From an uncultured Collinsella sp. (lineage in GTDB: Bacteria; Actinomycetota; Coriobacteriia; Coriobacteriales; Coriobacteriaceae): a stretch of 64,000 nt of DNA. Below, piece by piece: positions 8,525-17,215 of the stretch (positions are counted from its first letter, which is position 1; the number at the start of each line of letters is the position of its first letter). The translations under genes and the position numbers were made by a program. Under the pieces are notes generated by a model that saw only the letters and a program-made list of their open reading frames with translations, had not been told where the DNA came from and ran no database searches. Location of the stretch: the NCBI GenBank assembly GCA_902470765.1, contig CABRHW010000003.1, forward strand, positions 1 to 64,000, written 5' to 3'.

Positions 8525-9394
8525 CTACCCCGCCAGGTACGCCTCCAACGCCGGCAAAGTCGCCTCCGCATCTCGACGACCGATCTGATAGATGCGCTCG
8601 AGCTCATCCGGTTCGCGGCACAGCGACGGCACCTTCACCGATTCGCTCGGCCGCACCACAAAGATTTCGCCGGCAGCCTCGCGACGTGCCAAGTCATCGA
8701 GCGTGGCATTGTAGACCTCATGCCGATGCTCAAGCGCTGCGACAAACTCCGGATAGTGACGGAACACGCGACGCAGCATGGGCATTACGCTGTTGGGCTG
8801 CTTCACAAAGCCCGCCGGCTGCGTGAGCACCACGATATTGCGGTCATACCCCTGCGCAAACAGCCATGCACTGGGAATAGAATCAGCCACGCCACCATCC
8901 AGATACTTATGCCCGTCAATAGCAACGGGACGCGTCGCCACGGGAATCGCCGACGATGCCCGGATCCACTCGATATCCCTCTCGTCGCCATAGGGCAGGT
9001 CGTGGTAGACGGCCTTGCCCGTCTCGATATCGGTGCACACGCACGTAAACCGCATGGGACAGGCGCGATACGCCTCCAAGTCAATGGGATCGCGCTCGAT
9101 AGGCACCTCGTGATAGGCAAAATCGGCATTGAACATGTCGCCGGTCCGCAGCCAGCTTGCTACACCCGCATAGCGCTTATCGGCACAATAGGCCTTGTTG
9201 TAGCGAATGGCGCGTCCGATCTGCCGCGATTTAAAGTTGTAGCCAAACGCCGCGCCCGCCGAGACACCCACCATATGGTCGCAGGTCAAACCGTGCTCCA
9301 TCCAAACGTCGAGCACGCCCGCCGTATACATACCGCGGTAGCCGCCTCCCTCGAGCGCGAGCCCCACCGTGCGCGTCGTATCCGGCTGTGCCAT
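8525..9394 (-). CDS. Patatin-like phospholipase
   Basis: A 289-residue protein with the patatin elements in order: oxyanion-hole glycines LEGGGYRG (residues ~14-21), nucleophile elbow GVSAGA, and the catalytic Asp in YLDGGVADS. This Ser-Asp dyad hydrolyses acyl esters of phospholipids or related lipids. It resembles the RssA/YlbK group of cytoplasmic bacterial patatins. The start MAQPDT is chosen because GGAG lies upstream; the open frame continues 28 codons further 5' without a ribosome binding site. Confidence 0.85.
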   Translation of the reverse strand: MAQPDTTRTVGLALEGGGYRGMYTAGVLDVWMEHGLTCDHMVGVSAGAAFGYNFKSRQIGRAIRYNKAYCADKRYAGVASWLRTGDMFNADFAYHEVPIERDPIDLEAYRACPMRFTCVCTDIETGKAVYHDLPYGDERDIEWIRASSAIPVATRPVAIDGHKYLDGGVADSIPSAWLFAQGYDRNIVVLTQPAGFVKQPNSVMPMLRRVFRHYPEFVAALEHRHEVYNATLDDLARREAAGEIFVVRPSESVKVPSLCREPDELERIYQIGRRDAEATLPALEAYLAG

Positions 9395-9717
9395 GCGACC
9401 ATCTCCGTTCCTGCGTTTAAAACCGGAACAAGTATACCCGTCAACATATATCGTCTCAGTCGCATTTTCATCGAACATCGCATCGTCGCGCTACCGCCTG
9501 TCGAATAATAGCCGCCCACAGCATGTGCACCCATATATAATTCTGCACTGTTGTTTATACTACTCAGCAGTTATCAACAGCGAACATTAGCCGGTAAATT
9601 AACCCAACAACGCAGCAAGGCGGGGGCCTGGATACACGCAAAGCGCCAAACAACAACGCGTGTGCACAACGAGCTCGCCCGACGCAATCCGCCCGACCTC
9701 AGAAAGCCGCTTACGAC
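9395..9717. other. Divergent intergenic region between patatin and GGDEF-EAL genes
   Basis: About 320 bp with AT-rich patches (TATATAATTCTGC near 9534 and GTTTATACTACTCAGCAG near 9553) that may hold promoters for one or both divergent genes. No short gene with a ribosome binding site, no RNA and no clear repeat is seen. Confidence 0.4.
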
Positions 9718-12435
9718 ATGGATACTGTCAGCAATTACACCGAAACGCTCGAAAAGACCGTCCGTGACCTTCTCGAGCGTCAGGATGATCTGATTAGGAC
9801 CGCCTTTACCGACCAGCTTACCGGACTTGGCAACCGCGGCGGCTTTGCCCGCTCCCTCGAGGAGCTCTGGGGGCAGGACATCCCCGTTACCATGGCGTTC
9901 ATCGACATCGACAATCTCAAGCACTGCAACGACGTCTTTGGGCATGACGAGGGCAACCGCTATATCTTGCAGGTAAGCCTCTATCTCAAACTGTATATGA
10001 AAGTGGACGAAGCGGCGTTTCGCATAGGCGGCGACGAGTTTGCCATCCTATCTACGATTGCGACCGAGGACGACCTCGCCGAACGTCTGGAACACTGCCG
10101 AACGGTCCTGCTCAAAAACAACGATTCCGAGATGCCCCGCTCGTTTAGCTATGGAGTGTCGTATGCTGACCCCGCCCTGGGCGAAGCCCCCAATCGCATG
10201 ACGCTCGATGCCGACCATCGCATGTACGACTACAAGCTACGTCATGCCATGCACCTTGATCGACGCAATATCACGCAAGTCCACGCCGACGACTTCGAAA
10301 TAAGCGATCGCATTTTCGATGCCTTTTCGATGCTCAACGAGGGCCGCTATTTCTTTATCGAGAACTTGGACAAACATCGCACCCTTTGGTCACAAGGCGC
10401 CTTGCGCGATCTTGGCCTTCCCTCGGAGCACATAGACAACTGTCGCGATTACTGGAAAACGCGCGTGCATCCCGATGACCTTGAGGCCTACATCAACGAC
10501 ATAGACCAGGTCTATAACGGCACCAAGCACCGTCGCGTCATGCAGTATCGTGTGCGCAACGCCACAGGCGACTACGTGCTCTGCCGTGCTCGCGGGTTTC
10601 GCATCGACGGCGACGAAAATGTCCCCTCGCTCTATGTCGGCGAGCTCGTCAACCACTCACTTGCCGAAACCGTCGACGCCGCGACAGGCCTCGGCACCCA
10701 GCGCATGCTGGTCAATGCCATCGACGCCTGTCGTTGCGACCGTTGCGAGACGGGCCTTATAGCGGTGCGCGTTCGTGGCACGACAAAACTCAACGAGCTC
10801 TACGGAGCCGAGGCTGTCGACAACATGCTCGCCGAATACGCAGGCCGCATGCTGTCGATCACCCGCGGCAGGAGCAGGGTCTACCGTTCACGTAGCGTCC
10901 AGTTCGTCGTGCTCAGCAACGACCTGGACCACGAGGCATTCGAGCAACTGACCCGCCACCTTAAAGAGGCCGTTTTCGCTCCTGTGCAAATCGCGGGCGA
11001 CACCATTGCTCCCGTCTGTCTTGTCGTCCCGGCCTTTTACGAACGCCTGGACTCCCAAGCATCGACTGTTTTGGGCGAACTCGATCGTCGCCTTCGCACG
11101 GCCGGCGGACTTGTTCCCAACGACAGTCTGCCCATACCCGAGATGGAACGCAAAGGCGCCGTCGCCGAGCACCTCGACATGCTCACAGGCCTCTACCGCC
11201 CCAGCGAGTTTATGCGCCGTGCCAATGCCTTCATCAAGGCAAGGCGCGACGGCGCTTGGTGTATCGCCACCGTCGACATGGGCCACATGCGCCTATTTAA
11301 CGAATGGTATGGACAGGCCGAAGGCGACCGTATGCTTGCCGATGTGGGCACGGTGCTCAAGGATATCGAGAACGCCGACATGGGTGTCGCGGGATACTGG
11401 GGACAAGACGACTTTTGTCTGCTCATACCCTTTGAGCACGATTTCGTTCACCGTGTCTATGCGCGCGTGCGCGAGGCTGTAGCCAAGCACAACGACGGCG
11501 TAGGTTTTTGGCCGTCCATGGGCGTTTACCCCATCGACTCCAATGAGGAGATCACCATCGATGCGCAGGCGAAGGCCATGTTTACCAATCGACGCGCAAA
11601 AAACGACTTTAAGGAGCGCATTGCCATTTTCTGCCCCGCGGAGTACGAGCGCGAAGTCACGTTTCACCACACGCTGACCGAATTCCAGTACGCGCTCTCA
11701 GATGGTCGTATTACCTACCACTTGCAGCCCCAGGTCGATATGGAAACCGGTGAGATTATTGGCGCCGAAGCACTCACCCGCTGGATTGACAAGGACGGCT
11801 CTCTCATTTCGCCCGCAACGTTTATCCCCGCACTCGAGGAAAGCGGCTTTGTGGTGACGCTCGACAAGTACATTTGGCAGGGTGTCGCCTCGTGGCTGCG
11901 CGAGCGTCTCGATCGCGGTCTTCGCGTGGTTCCGGTCTCGCTTAATGTGTCGCGCGTGGATATCCTTGCCTGCGACGTTGCCGAACATATGGGGGCGCTC
12001 GCCGCCCAATACAACCTACCGCCCGAGCTCATGCGTATCGAGATCACCGAGACGGCTTATACGGGAGAATCCGAAGCCGTGGACAAACTGACAGCCGACC
12101 TGCACACCCGCGGCTTCTCGACCTATATGGACGATTTTGGCACCGGCCAGTCCACGCTCGCGATGCTCAAGAACGTCAACGTCGACGTCATCAAGCTCGA
12201 CCGCGCATTTGTGCCCACCGACCGCGATCAAGGTCGCAGCACGCAGATCATTTCATCGATGCTCGAAATGGCGCAGTCGCTCCATCTGCCCGTCGAGGTC
12301 GAAGGCGTCGAGACAAATGAGCAGGCGGACATGCTACGACAAACGGGCGCCCGCTACGCTCAGGGCTTCCTCTACTACCGCCCCATGCCGGCGAAGGATT
12401 TTGAGGCATTGCTCGATGGTGGCAATAACAACTGA
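9718..12435 (+). CDS. Multidomain c-di-GMP protein: GGDEF, PAS, two degenerate GGDEF-like domains, EAL
   Basis: A 905-residue soluble protein without membrane segments. Residues ~30-180 form a diguanylate cyclase domain with an intact GGDEF (104-108). A PAS-like domain follows (~205-320). Two GGDEF-like folds have lost the motif: VYRSRSVQF near 389 and YWGQDDF (560-566). The C-terminal EAL phosphodiesterase domain keeps its catalytic set: E684-A-L, the NVSR Asn, E775, D805/D806, K826 and E862. It may both make and degrade c-di-GMP, with PAS and a degenerate GGDEF as sensors. The ATG at 9718 lacks a clear ribosome binding site. The next gene is a shorter paralogue. Confidence 0.85.
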   Translation: MDTVSNYTETLEKTVRDLLERQDDLIRTAFTDQLTGLGNRGGFARSLEELWGQDIPVTMAFIDIDNLKHCNDVFGHDEGNRYILQVSLYLKLYMKVDEAAFRIGGDEFAILSTIATEDDLAERLEHCRTVLLKNNDSEMPRSFSYGVSYADPALGEAPNRMTLDADHRMYDYKLRHAMHLDRRNITQVHADDFEISDRIFDAFSMLNEGRYFFIENLDKHRTLWSQGALRDLGLPSEHIDNCRDYWKTRVHPDDLEAYINDIDQVYNGTKHRRVMQYRVRNATGDYVLCRARGFRIDGDENVPSLYVGELVNHSLAETVDAATGLGTQRMLVNAIDACRCDRCETGLIAVRVRGTTKLNELYGAEAVDNMLAEYAGRMLSITRGRSRVYRSRSVQFVVLSNDLDHEAFEQLTRHLKEAVFAPVQIAGDTIAPVCLVVPAFYERLDSQASTVLGELDRRLRTAGGLVPNDSLPIPEMERKGAVAEHLDMLTGLYRPSEFMRRANAFIKARRDGAWCIATVDMGHMRLFNEWYGQAEGDRMLADVGTVLKDIENADMGVAGYWGQDDFCLLIPFEHDFVHRVYARVREAVAKHNDGVGFWPSMGVYPIDSNEEITIDAQAKAMFTNRRAKNDFKERIAIFCPAEYEREVTFHHTLTEFQYALSDGRITYHLQPQVDMETGEIIGAEALTRWIDKDGSLISPATFIPALEESGFVVTLDKYIWQGVASWLRERLDRGLRVVPVSLNVSRVDILACDVAEHMGALAAQYNLPPELMRIEITETAYTGESEAVDKLTADLHTRGFSTYMDDFGTGQSTLAMLKNVNVDVIKLDRAFVPTDRDQGRSTQIISSMLEMAQSLHLPVEVEGVETNEQADMLRQTGARYAQGFLYYRPMPAKDFEALLDGGNNN

Positions 12436-12493
12436 TACGCTCGCGCGCAAAACGCCACCGCCGAAGGGGGAATTTGCCTCCATTAGCTAACTT

Positions 12494-12524
12494 ATATCCC
12501 CAATTCAAACCGAATTGGGGATAT
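12494..12524. repeat. 13-bp perfect palindrome between the two GGDEF genes
   Basis: ATATCCCCAATTC (12494-12506) and GAATTGGGGATAT (12512-12524) surround a 5-nt loop. No T-run follows, so it is more likely an operator or a stem in the leader of the second GGDEF gene than a terminator. It ends 23 bp before that gene's ribosome binding site. Confidence 0.5.
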
Positions 12525-12562
12525 GATACAAACCATTGTTCCGCCCAAGGAGGTTATCCATC

Positions 12563-14092
12563 ATGAACGAGTCGTACCGCATGGGCGAGCAATCGATTAT
12601 TGTCTATCTTCAGCGACTTGCGAATGGCGTCTCGACCGCCGAGCTTGACGTTGCCGCCCTGCCCGTAGAGTTGCGCGGCATTGGCGAGCAGTTGAAAAAG
12701 ACGCATGCCATCCTGCAGCAAGAGCGCCGGCTGCTTGAGAGCAACGCCTATATCGACCCGCTCACCAACTTGGGCAACCGCAACGGATTCGACCGTCACG
12801 TCGAGCAACTCTGGCACAAAGGCGACCCCTTCACCTGCGCCTATATTGACATCGACCATCTCAAACATTGCAATGATAGGTTTGGCCACGCCGAAGGCAA
12901 TCGCTATATTCTGGGCACCTGCCGCACGCTCTCCGAAACCATGGAGCACGATGAGATGCTGTTCCGTATCGGTGGAGACGAGTTTGTGCTTATCTCGCTC
13001 TCCGCAAACGAGACTGAACTCGAGCAGCGCTTGGAGCAGGTACGTGCCGGGCTGATCGAGGCGAGCTCAGATGGCAAGGCGCCCATGATCGCCAGCTTTA
13101 GCTTTGGCAGCTCGCGCGTCGATCCACTTGCCGGCGACACGCGTCGCCAGATGACGATGGATGCCGATCGCAAGATGTATCGCTATAAGCTTATGCATCG
13201 TGTACAGCAACCGGGAAACAATGACGCGCCGCAACGCCCAATCGTCGATCAGCTTCCCTGCAACGACCGGGTGTTCCAAGCGATCTCCATGAGCTCCGAG
13301 ACGCGCTATCCGTTCATCCTCAATCTCGATACTGGAGAATCGCAATGGTCGGTCAACGCCGTGCGCGATTTTGACCTGCCCTCCCAGCACCCTTTTAACT
13401 CGGTCGATATGTGGCTTGCCCGCGTTCATCCCGAGGACCGCGACAACGTACGCGCCGAGCTCGACATGGTGATAAACGGCACGTGGCACTTCCACTACAT
13501 GCAGTATCGCGTAATGGATGCCACCGGAAAATACGTGCTTTGCGACTGCACGGGCTACCGCTTGGACGGCACCGATACCGAGCCCAGCATGTATGTGGGC
13601 ATTATCATCAACCGAAGCCTAGCAGATACGACCGACTCGGTAACGGGCCTGGGCGATGTCCACGCGCTGGTCAATGCTATTGGAGAGATGCGCCGCGTGG
13701 CGCGCGAGGCAGGCTTTATTGCCATTAAGGTCGACGATATCGCCGAAGTCAATGCCCGCTTTGGATTCGATGCAGGCGACCGCGTGCTCGCCGAAAGCGC
13801 CGCCTGCCTCATGGATTGCTCGCGCGGCAAGGGTCGCCTGTTCCGCTCGACGGGGCCGACATTCGTGGCGCTTTTCGACGACTTTGATCCCGAAGAGACC
13901 GACTCGATCGCAGACGAAATCGAGCGGTTCCTGGGTTCCCCCGTGCTCATCGGCTCGCTTGAATATCAGCCACCCATTCGTGTGGCGACGCTTCATCTGG
14001 ACGCTGTCGATCGACAGCCCGTTTCCATTTTGAACGAGCTCAAAGCGTTGCTTAAAGAGGCACCGCAAGTACCGGGCACCAAGTTGGACTAA
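12563..14092 (+). CDS. Diguanylate cyclase: GGDEF, PAS, degenerate GGDEF
   Basis: A 509-residue paralogue of the preceding protein. A short N-terminal helical region (residues 1-65) leads into a GGDEF domain with intact GGDEF at 137-141 and the usual FxDIDxLKxxND-type stretch (AYIDIDHLKHCND). A PAS-like domain (~225-345) and a degenerate GGDEF fold (~365-495, RLFRSTGPTF in place of the motif) follow. The third GGDEF-like and the EAL domains of its neighbour are missing, so it should act as a cyclase only. AAGGAGG 9 bp upstream fixes the ATG. The two genes look like a tandem duplication with loss of the C-terminal half in one copy. Confidence 0.85.
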   Translation: MNESYRMGEQSIIVYLQRLANGVSTAELDVAALPVELRGIGEQLKKTHAILQQERRLLESNAYIDPLTNLGNRNGFDRHVEQLWHKGDPFTCAYIDIDHLKHCNDRFGHAEGNRYILGTCRTLSETMEHDEMLFRIGGDEFVLISLSANETELEQRLEQVRAGLIEASSDGKAPMIASFSFGSSRVDPLAGDTRRQMTMDADRKMYRYKLMHRVQQPGNNDAPQRPIVDQLPCNDRVFQAISMSSETRYPFILNLDTGESQWSVNAVRDFDLPSQHPFNSVDMWLARVHPEDRDNVRAELDMVINGTWHFHYMQYRVMDATGKYVLCDCTGYRLDGTDTEPSMYVGIIINRSLADTTDSVTGLGDVHALVNAIGEMRRVAREAGFIAIKVDDIAEVNARFGFDAGDRVLAESAACLMDCSRGKGRLFRSTGPTFVALFDDFDPEETDSIADEIERFLGSPVLIGSLEYQPPIRVATLHLDAVDRQPVSILNELKALLKEAPQVPGTKLD

Positions 14093-14096
14093 CGTC

Positions 14097-14141
14097 GTGG
14101 GGCGCGATGTGAAACACAAGCCGTTTCGCATCGCGCCCCAC
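14097..14141 (+). terminator. Hairpin after the second GGDEF gene
   Basis: GTGGGGCGCGATG (14097-14109) pairs perfectly with CATCGCGCCCCAC (14129-14141), and the loop can extend the stem. It starts 4 bases after the stop codon. There is no T-run, so termination is likely but not certain. Confidence 0.5.
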
Positions 14142-14203
14142 GCCATCTGCCCTCTCGTGCGATAATCCTCCGCAGAAGTCACCGACAGCAGAGGGAGTTT
14201 GTG

Positions 14204-14827
14204 ATGAAGGTTCTTTTGGTCAATGGCAGTCCCAAGGCAAACGGCAACACCGCCCGTGCACTCGCCGAGATCGCCGAGCAGCTCAATGCCGAAGGCATTG
14301 ATACCGAGGTGTTTCAGCTGGGCGCCAAGCCCATTCGCGATTGCATCGGTTGCGGCCAGTGCGGCAAGCTTGGCGGTCGCTGCACCTTTGACGACGACGT
14401 GGTGAACGAGCTCATCGCTGCCGCCGAGCAGGCAGATGGTTTTGTCTTTGGCTCACCCGTCTACTATGCGCACCCCAGCGGACGCATCCTTTCGGCCCTC
14501 GATCGCGCCTTCTATGCAGGCGGGCATGCCTTTGAGCACAAACCCGGCGCCGCGGTCGCCGTCGCCCGTCGCGGCGGCACGTCGACCACCTTCGATGTGC
14601 TCAACAAGTACTTCACCATTAAGCAAATGCCCGTGGTTGCCTCCACCTACTGGAACAACGTGTTTGGCCGCGTGCCCGGCGACGCCGATGGGGATGCCGA
14701 GGGCCTTGCCACCATGCGAAACATCGGCAAAAACATGGCTTGGCTCCTGCGCTGCATTGAGGCAGGACAGGCCGCCGGTATCAACGCACCCGAGGCAGAT
14801 CGAGCAACGACCAACTTCATCAGGTAG
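14204..14827 (+). CDS. Flavodoxin-fold NAD(P)H-dependent FMN oxidoreductase
   Basis: A 207-residue protein with the N-terminal flavin phosphate loop NGSPKANGNTA, a Cys-rich CIGCGQCGKLGGRC insert (residues ~46-59), and the GSPVYYAHPSG flavin-binding loop, as in the NADPH-dependent FMN reductase family and iron-sulfur flavoproteins. The four cysteines could bind an Fe-S cluster or zinc. Starts at GTG 14201 and ATG 14204 are adjacent; ATG fits the GAGGGA site (7-bp spacing) better. It is followed 11 bp later by the ArsC-like gene. The electron acceptor is unknown. Confidence 0.8.
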   Translation: MKVLLVNGSPKANGNTARALAEIAEQLNAEGIDTEVFQLGAKPIRDCIGCGQCGKLGGRCTFDDDVVNELIAAAEQADGFVFGSPVYYAHPSGRILSALDRAFYAGGHAFEHKPGAAVAVARRGGTSTTFDVLNKYFTIKQMPVVASTYWNNVFGRVPGDADGDAEGLATMRNIGKNMAWLLRCIEAGQAAGINAPEADRATTNFIR

Positions 14828-14838
14828 AACGGCGGAGC

Positions 14839-15180
14839 ATGAATATACAGATTTTTGGCACCAAAAAGTCCTTCGATACCAAGAAGGCCCAGCGCTATTT
14901 TAAGGAGCGCCGCATTAAGGCGCAGTTTATTGACCTTAAGGAAAAGGAGATGAGCAAGGGCGAGCTCACGAGCGTGATGCAGGCGGTCGGCGGCATCGAC
15001 AAGCTGCTCAACCCCAAAGCCAAGGACGAGGAGACGCTCGCACTCATCCAGCACCTTACCCCCAGCCAGCGCTTTGACAAGCTGCTCGAGAACCAGCAGG
15101 TCTTGGCCGAGCCCATCGTGCGCAACGGCAAAAAGGCCACCGTCGGTTATTGTCCCGATGTATGGGGAGCCTGGGAGTAG
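14839..15180 (+). CDS. ArsC/Spx-family protein lacking the active-site cysteine
   Basis: A 113-residue thioredoxin-fold protein of the arsenate reductase family (PF03960), with the typical DLKEKEMSKGEL and C-terminal PIVRNGKKATVGY stretches. At the place of the redox loop (C-S-x-C or P-x-C in relatives) it reads FGTKKSFDTKKA, with Ser where Cys is expected. The only cysteine is near the C-terminus (GYCPD). Arsenate reduction by the usual mechanism is therefore unlikely. It follows the flavodoxin-like gene closely and may be in the same operon. Confidence 0.8.
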   Translation: MNIQIFGTKKSFDTKKAQRYFKERRIKAQFIDLKEKEMSKGELTSVMQAVGGIDKLLNPKAKDEETLALIQHLTPSQRFDKLLENQQVLAEPIVRNGKKATVGYCPDVWGAWE

Positions 15181-15266
15181 CCTGTGTTATTTGCCGGCGC
15201 GTGGGTATAAGAGCAGGCGTTTGGCATAAGATTCAACTGTAAGCCATGTCTAACAAAGGAGGGCAC

Positions 15267-16397
15267 ATGCCCAACAAACCCGTGAAGATCATCATGCTTA
15301 CCGGATACCTCGGTGCCGGCAAGACCACGTTGCTCAACCACATCCTCGCTAACGACGGCGGCATCCGCGCCGCCGTGATTGTCAACGATATCGGCGAGAT
15401 CAATGTCGACGCCAGCCTTATCGCCGACGGCGGCCTTTCCGAGACCGACGACCTCATCCCGCTCACCAACGGCTGCATCTGCTGCACGCTTTCGGATGAC
15501 CTGGCCAACCAGCTGCAGGGCATCGCCGATTCGGGCAACTTCGATTACATCATCATCGAGGCCTCGGGCATTTGCGAGCCTATCCCCATCGCCTACACCA
15601 TCTCGAGCTTCTGCGACGAGGCCAAGGTGGGCGGCGAGCCCAAGCTCGCGCTCGACAACATCGTGGCCGTGGTCGACTGCGCCCGCATGTACGACGAGTT
15701 CAACGGCGGTCGCGACCTGCTGGCAGAGGATATCGACGAGGACGACATCGAGAGTCTGCTCATCCAGCAGATCGAGTTCTGCTCCACGCTGATCCTCAAC
15801 AAGACCGATACCGTGAGCCCTGAGCAGATCGCCGAGCTTAAGGCCATCGTGCGCAGCCTGCAGAAAGACGCCGTGATCGTCGAGGCCCAAAACGGCGAGG
15901 TCCCCATGGAGGAGCTGCTCGACACCGACCGCTTCGACTTTATGCGCGCCTACAACTCCGCCGCCTGGATCGAGGCCATGGAGCATCCCGAGGAGCACGA
16001 CGACCCCGAGGTGCTCGAGTACGACATCGAGACCTTTGTGTACTCGCGCCGCAAGCCGTTTGACCTGCAAAAGTTCACCGATTTTGTTGAGCAGGAGTGG
16101 CCCGACGAGGTCATTCGCGTCAAGGGCCCGCTGTGGCAAACCGGCGATCCGGACATGTGCTACATGTTCGAGCAGGCCGGCCACCAGATGCGCCTGATGG
16201 AGAACGGCCTGTTTGTCGACTCGGCGCCCGAGGGCGAGAAGCAGAAGATCATCGACGAGAACCCCGAGATCATGCAGATTTGGGACGACGAGACGGGCGA
16301 CCGCATGACGAGCCTGTGCATCATCGGCCGTCACATGGACAAGGATGCGCTCATCGCCTCCCTCGATGCCTGCCTGACCGACTGGCACCGCGCCTAG
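15267..16397 (+). CDS. CobW/G3E-family GTP-binding metallochaperone
   Basis: A 376-residue G3E GTPase. The P-loop is GYLGAGKT (13-20), the metal-binding CxCC motif is C70-I-C72-C73 (NGCICCTL), Walker B lies around IIIEASG and the base-specific motif is NKTD. The C-terminal CobW domain is present (EWPDEVIRVKGPLW). Family members load metals such as zinc or cobalt into partner proteins. AAAGGAGGG sits 4 bp before the chosen ATG; an in-frame ATG 21 bp upstream lacks a site. No metal-regulated operator such as a Zur box was recognised. Confidence 0.85.
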   Translation: MPNKPVKIIMLTGYLGAGKTTLLNHILANDGGIRAAVIVNDIGEINVDASLIADGGLSETDDLIPLTNGCICCTLSDDLANQLQGIADSGNFDYIIIEASGICEPIPIAYTISSFCDEAKVGGEPKLALDNIVAVVDCARMYDEFNGGRDLLAEDIDEDDIESLLIQQIEFCSTLILNKTDTVSPEQIAELKAIVRSLQKDAVIVEAQNGEVPMEELLDTDRFDFMRAYNSAAWIEAMEHPEEHDDPEVLEYDIETFVYSRRKPFDLQKFTDFVEQEWPDEVIRVKGPLWQTGDPDMCYMFEQAGHQMRLMENGLFVDSAPEGEKQKIIDENPEIMQIWDDETGDRMTSLCIIGRHMDKDALIASLDACLTDWHRA

Positions 16398-16435
16398 GTT
16401 TATCCAAGCGGACTTTTTTCCGCTACGTAACCGCC

Positions 16436-16477
16436 AAACCACCACGAAGGTGCCTGTCCCCTTCGTGGTGGTTTTTC
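16436..16477 (+). terminator. Rho-independent terminator after the CobW-type gene
   Basis: AAACCACCACGAAGG (16436-16450) pairs perfectly with CCTTCGTGGTGGTTT (16460-16474), followed by TTCG. It lies 38 bp after the stop and just before trmL. Confidence 0.85.
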
Positions 16478-16497
16478 GTTCTGAGCCAAGGAGATTC

Positions 16498-17097
16498 ATG
16501 TTCAACATTGTGCTGTATGCGCCCGAGATTCCGGCCAATACGGGCAATATCGGCCGCACCTGCGTGGTCACCGGCGCCCGCCTTCATCTGGTGGAGCCGC
16601 TGGGGTTTTCGCTCGACGACAAAACGGTGCGTCGCGCCGGCCTGGGGTACTGGCAAAACTTGGACGTGACCACCTATGCCAGCTGGGAGGATTTCCTTGC
16701 GCGCAATGGTCTCTCCCCTGCCGACGAACGCCTGCATCTGCTGACCAAAAAGGCACGCCGCACCTATGCGCAGAGCACCTACCGCGACGGCGACTACTTG
16801 GTCTTTGGCAGCGAGAGCTCGGGCATTCCCGAGCCACTGCTTGCCGCGGCGCCCGAGCGCTGCGAGCGCATCCCCATGCTGCGCGATTGCGACTCACTCG
16901 ATAACGCCGAGGCTTGGGAAGCTCACGAGGAATCGCTGGGGCATACCGAGGACAGCCACGAGGCCATCCTTCAACAGGACATCTGCGGCAACTTCGTCAA
17001 CCCTGACGACTACCGCATCAGCGCACTCAACCTCTCCAACAGCGCTGCCATCGTCCTCTACGAAGCTCTCCGCCAGACCGGCTTTGCCGGCATGTGA
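16498..17097 (+). CDS. trmL: tRNA (cytidine(34)-2'-O)-methyltransferase, TrmL type
   Basis: A 199-residue SPOUT-class methyltransferase. Family motifs are PEIPANTGNIGRTC at the N-terminus, the VFGSESSGIPEPLL loop in the knot, and the C-terminal NLSNSAAIVLYEALRQ. It methylates the wobble nucleotide of leucine tRNAs. Typical TrmL is ~155 residues; the extra ~40 residues lie in an acidic segment between ERIPM and the NLSNS motif (DNAEAWEAHEESLG onward). AAGGAG sets the start. The TGA stop is part of a palindromic repeat (17092-17122). Confidence 0.88.
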   Translation: MFNIVLYAPEIPANTGNIGRTCVVTGARLHLVEPLGFSLDDKTVRRAGLGYWQNLDVTTYASWEDFLARNGLSPADERLHLLTKKARRTYAQSTYRDGDYLVFGSESSGIPEPLLAAAPERCERIPMLRDCDSLDNAEAWEAHEESLGHTEDSHEAILQQDICGNFVNPDDYRISALNLSNSAAIVLYEALRQTGFAGM

Positions 17098-17122
17098 CAA
17101 AGGGACAGTCCCTTTGTCACAT
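17092..17122. repeat. TGTGACAAAGGGAC palindrome, copy 1, overlapping the trmL stop
   Basis: A perfect 31-bp palindrome, ATGTGACAAAGGGAC-A-GTCCCTTTGTCACAT. The TGA of trmL is inside the left arm. Related copies lie at 18322, 22051, 49568 and 55755, with a decayed form at 49262. Confidence 0.85.
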
Positions 17123-17157
17123 TCGACCGCCATAGCGTTAAACGTAATTAATCACTT

Positions 17158-17171
17158 TTAATTTAAATTAA
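17158..17171. promoter_or_regulatory. AT-only palindrome upstream of the first ATPase gene
   Basis: The perfect 14-bp palindrome TTAATTTAAATTAA lies 45 bp upstream of the GTG start, within a ~70-bp AT-rich stretch that stands out from the GC-rich surroundings. It may be a promoter UP-type region or an operator. Confidence 0.35.
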
Positions 17172-17215
17172 CTAGAATAAAATGAAGTTAACCCGAGACG
17201 CTAAAGGAGGGCATT

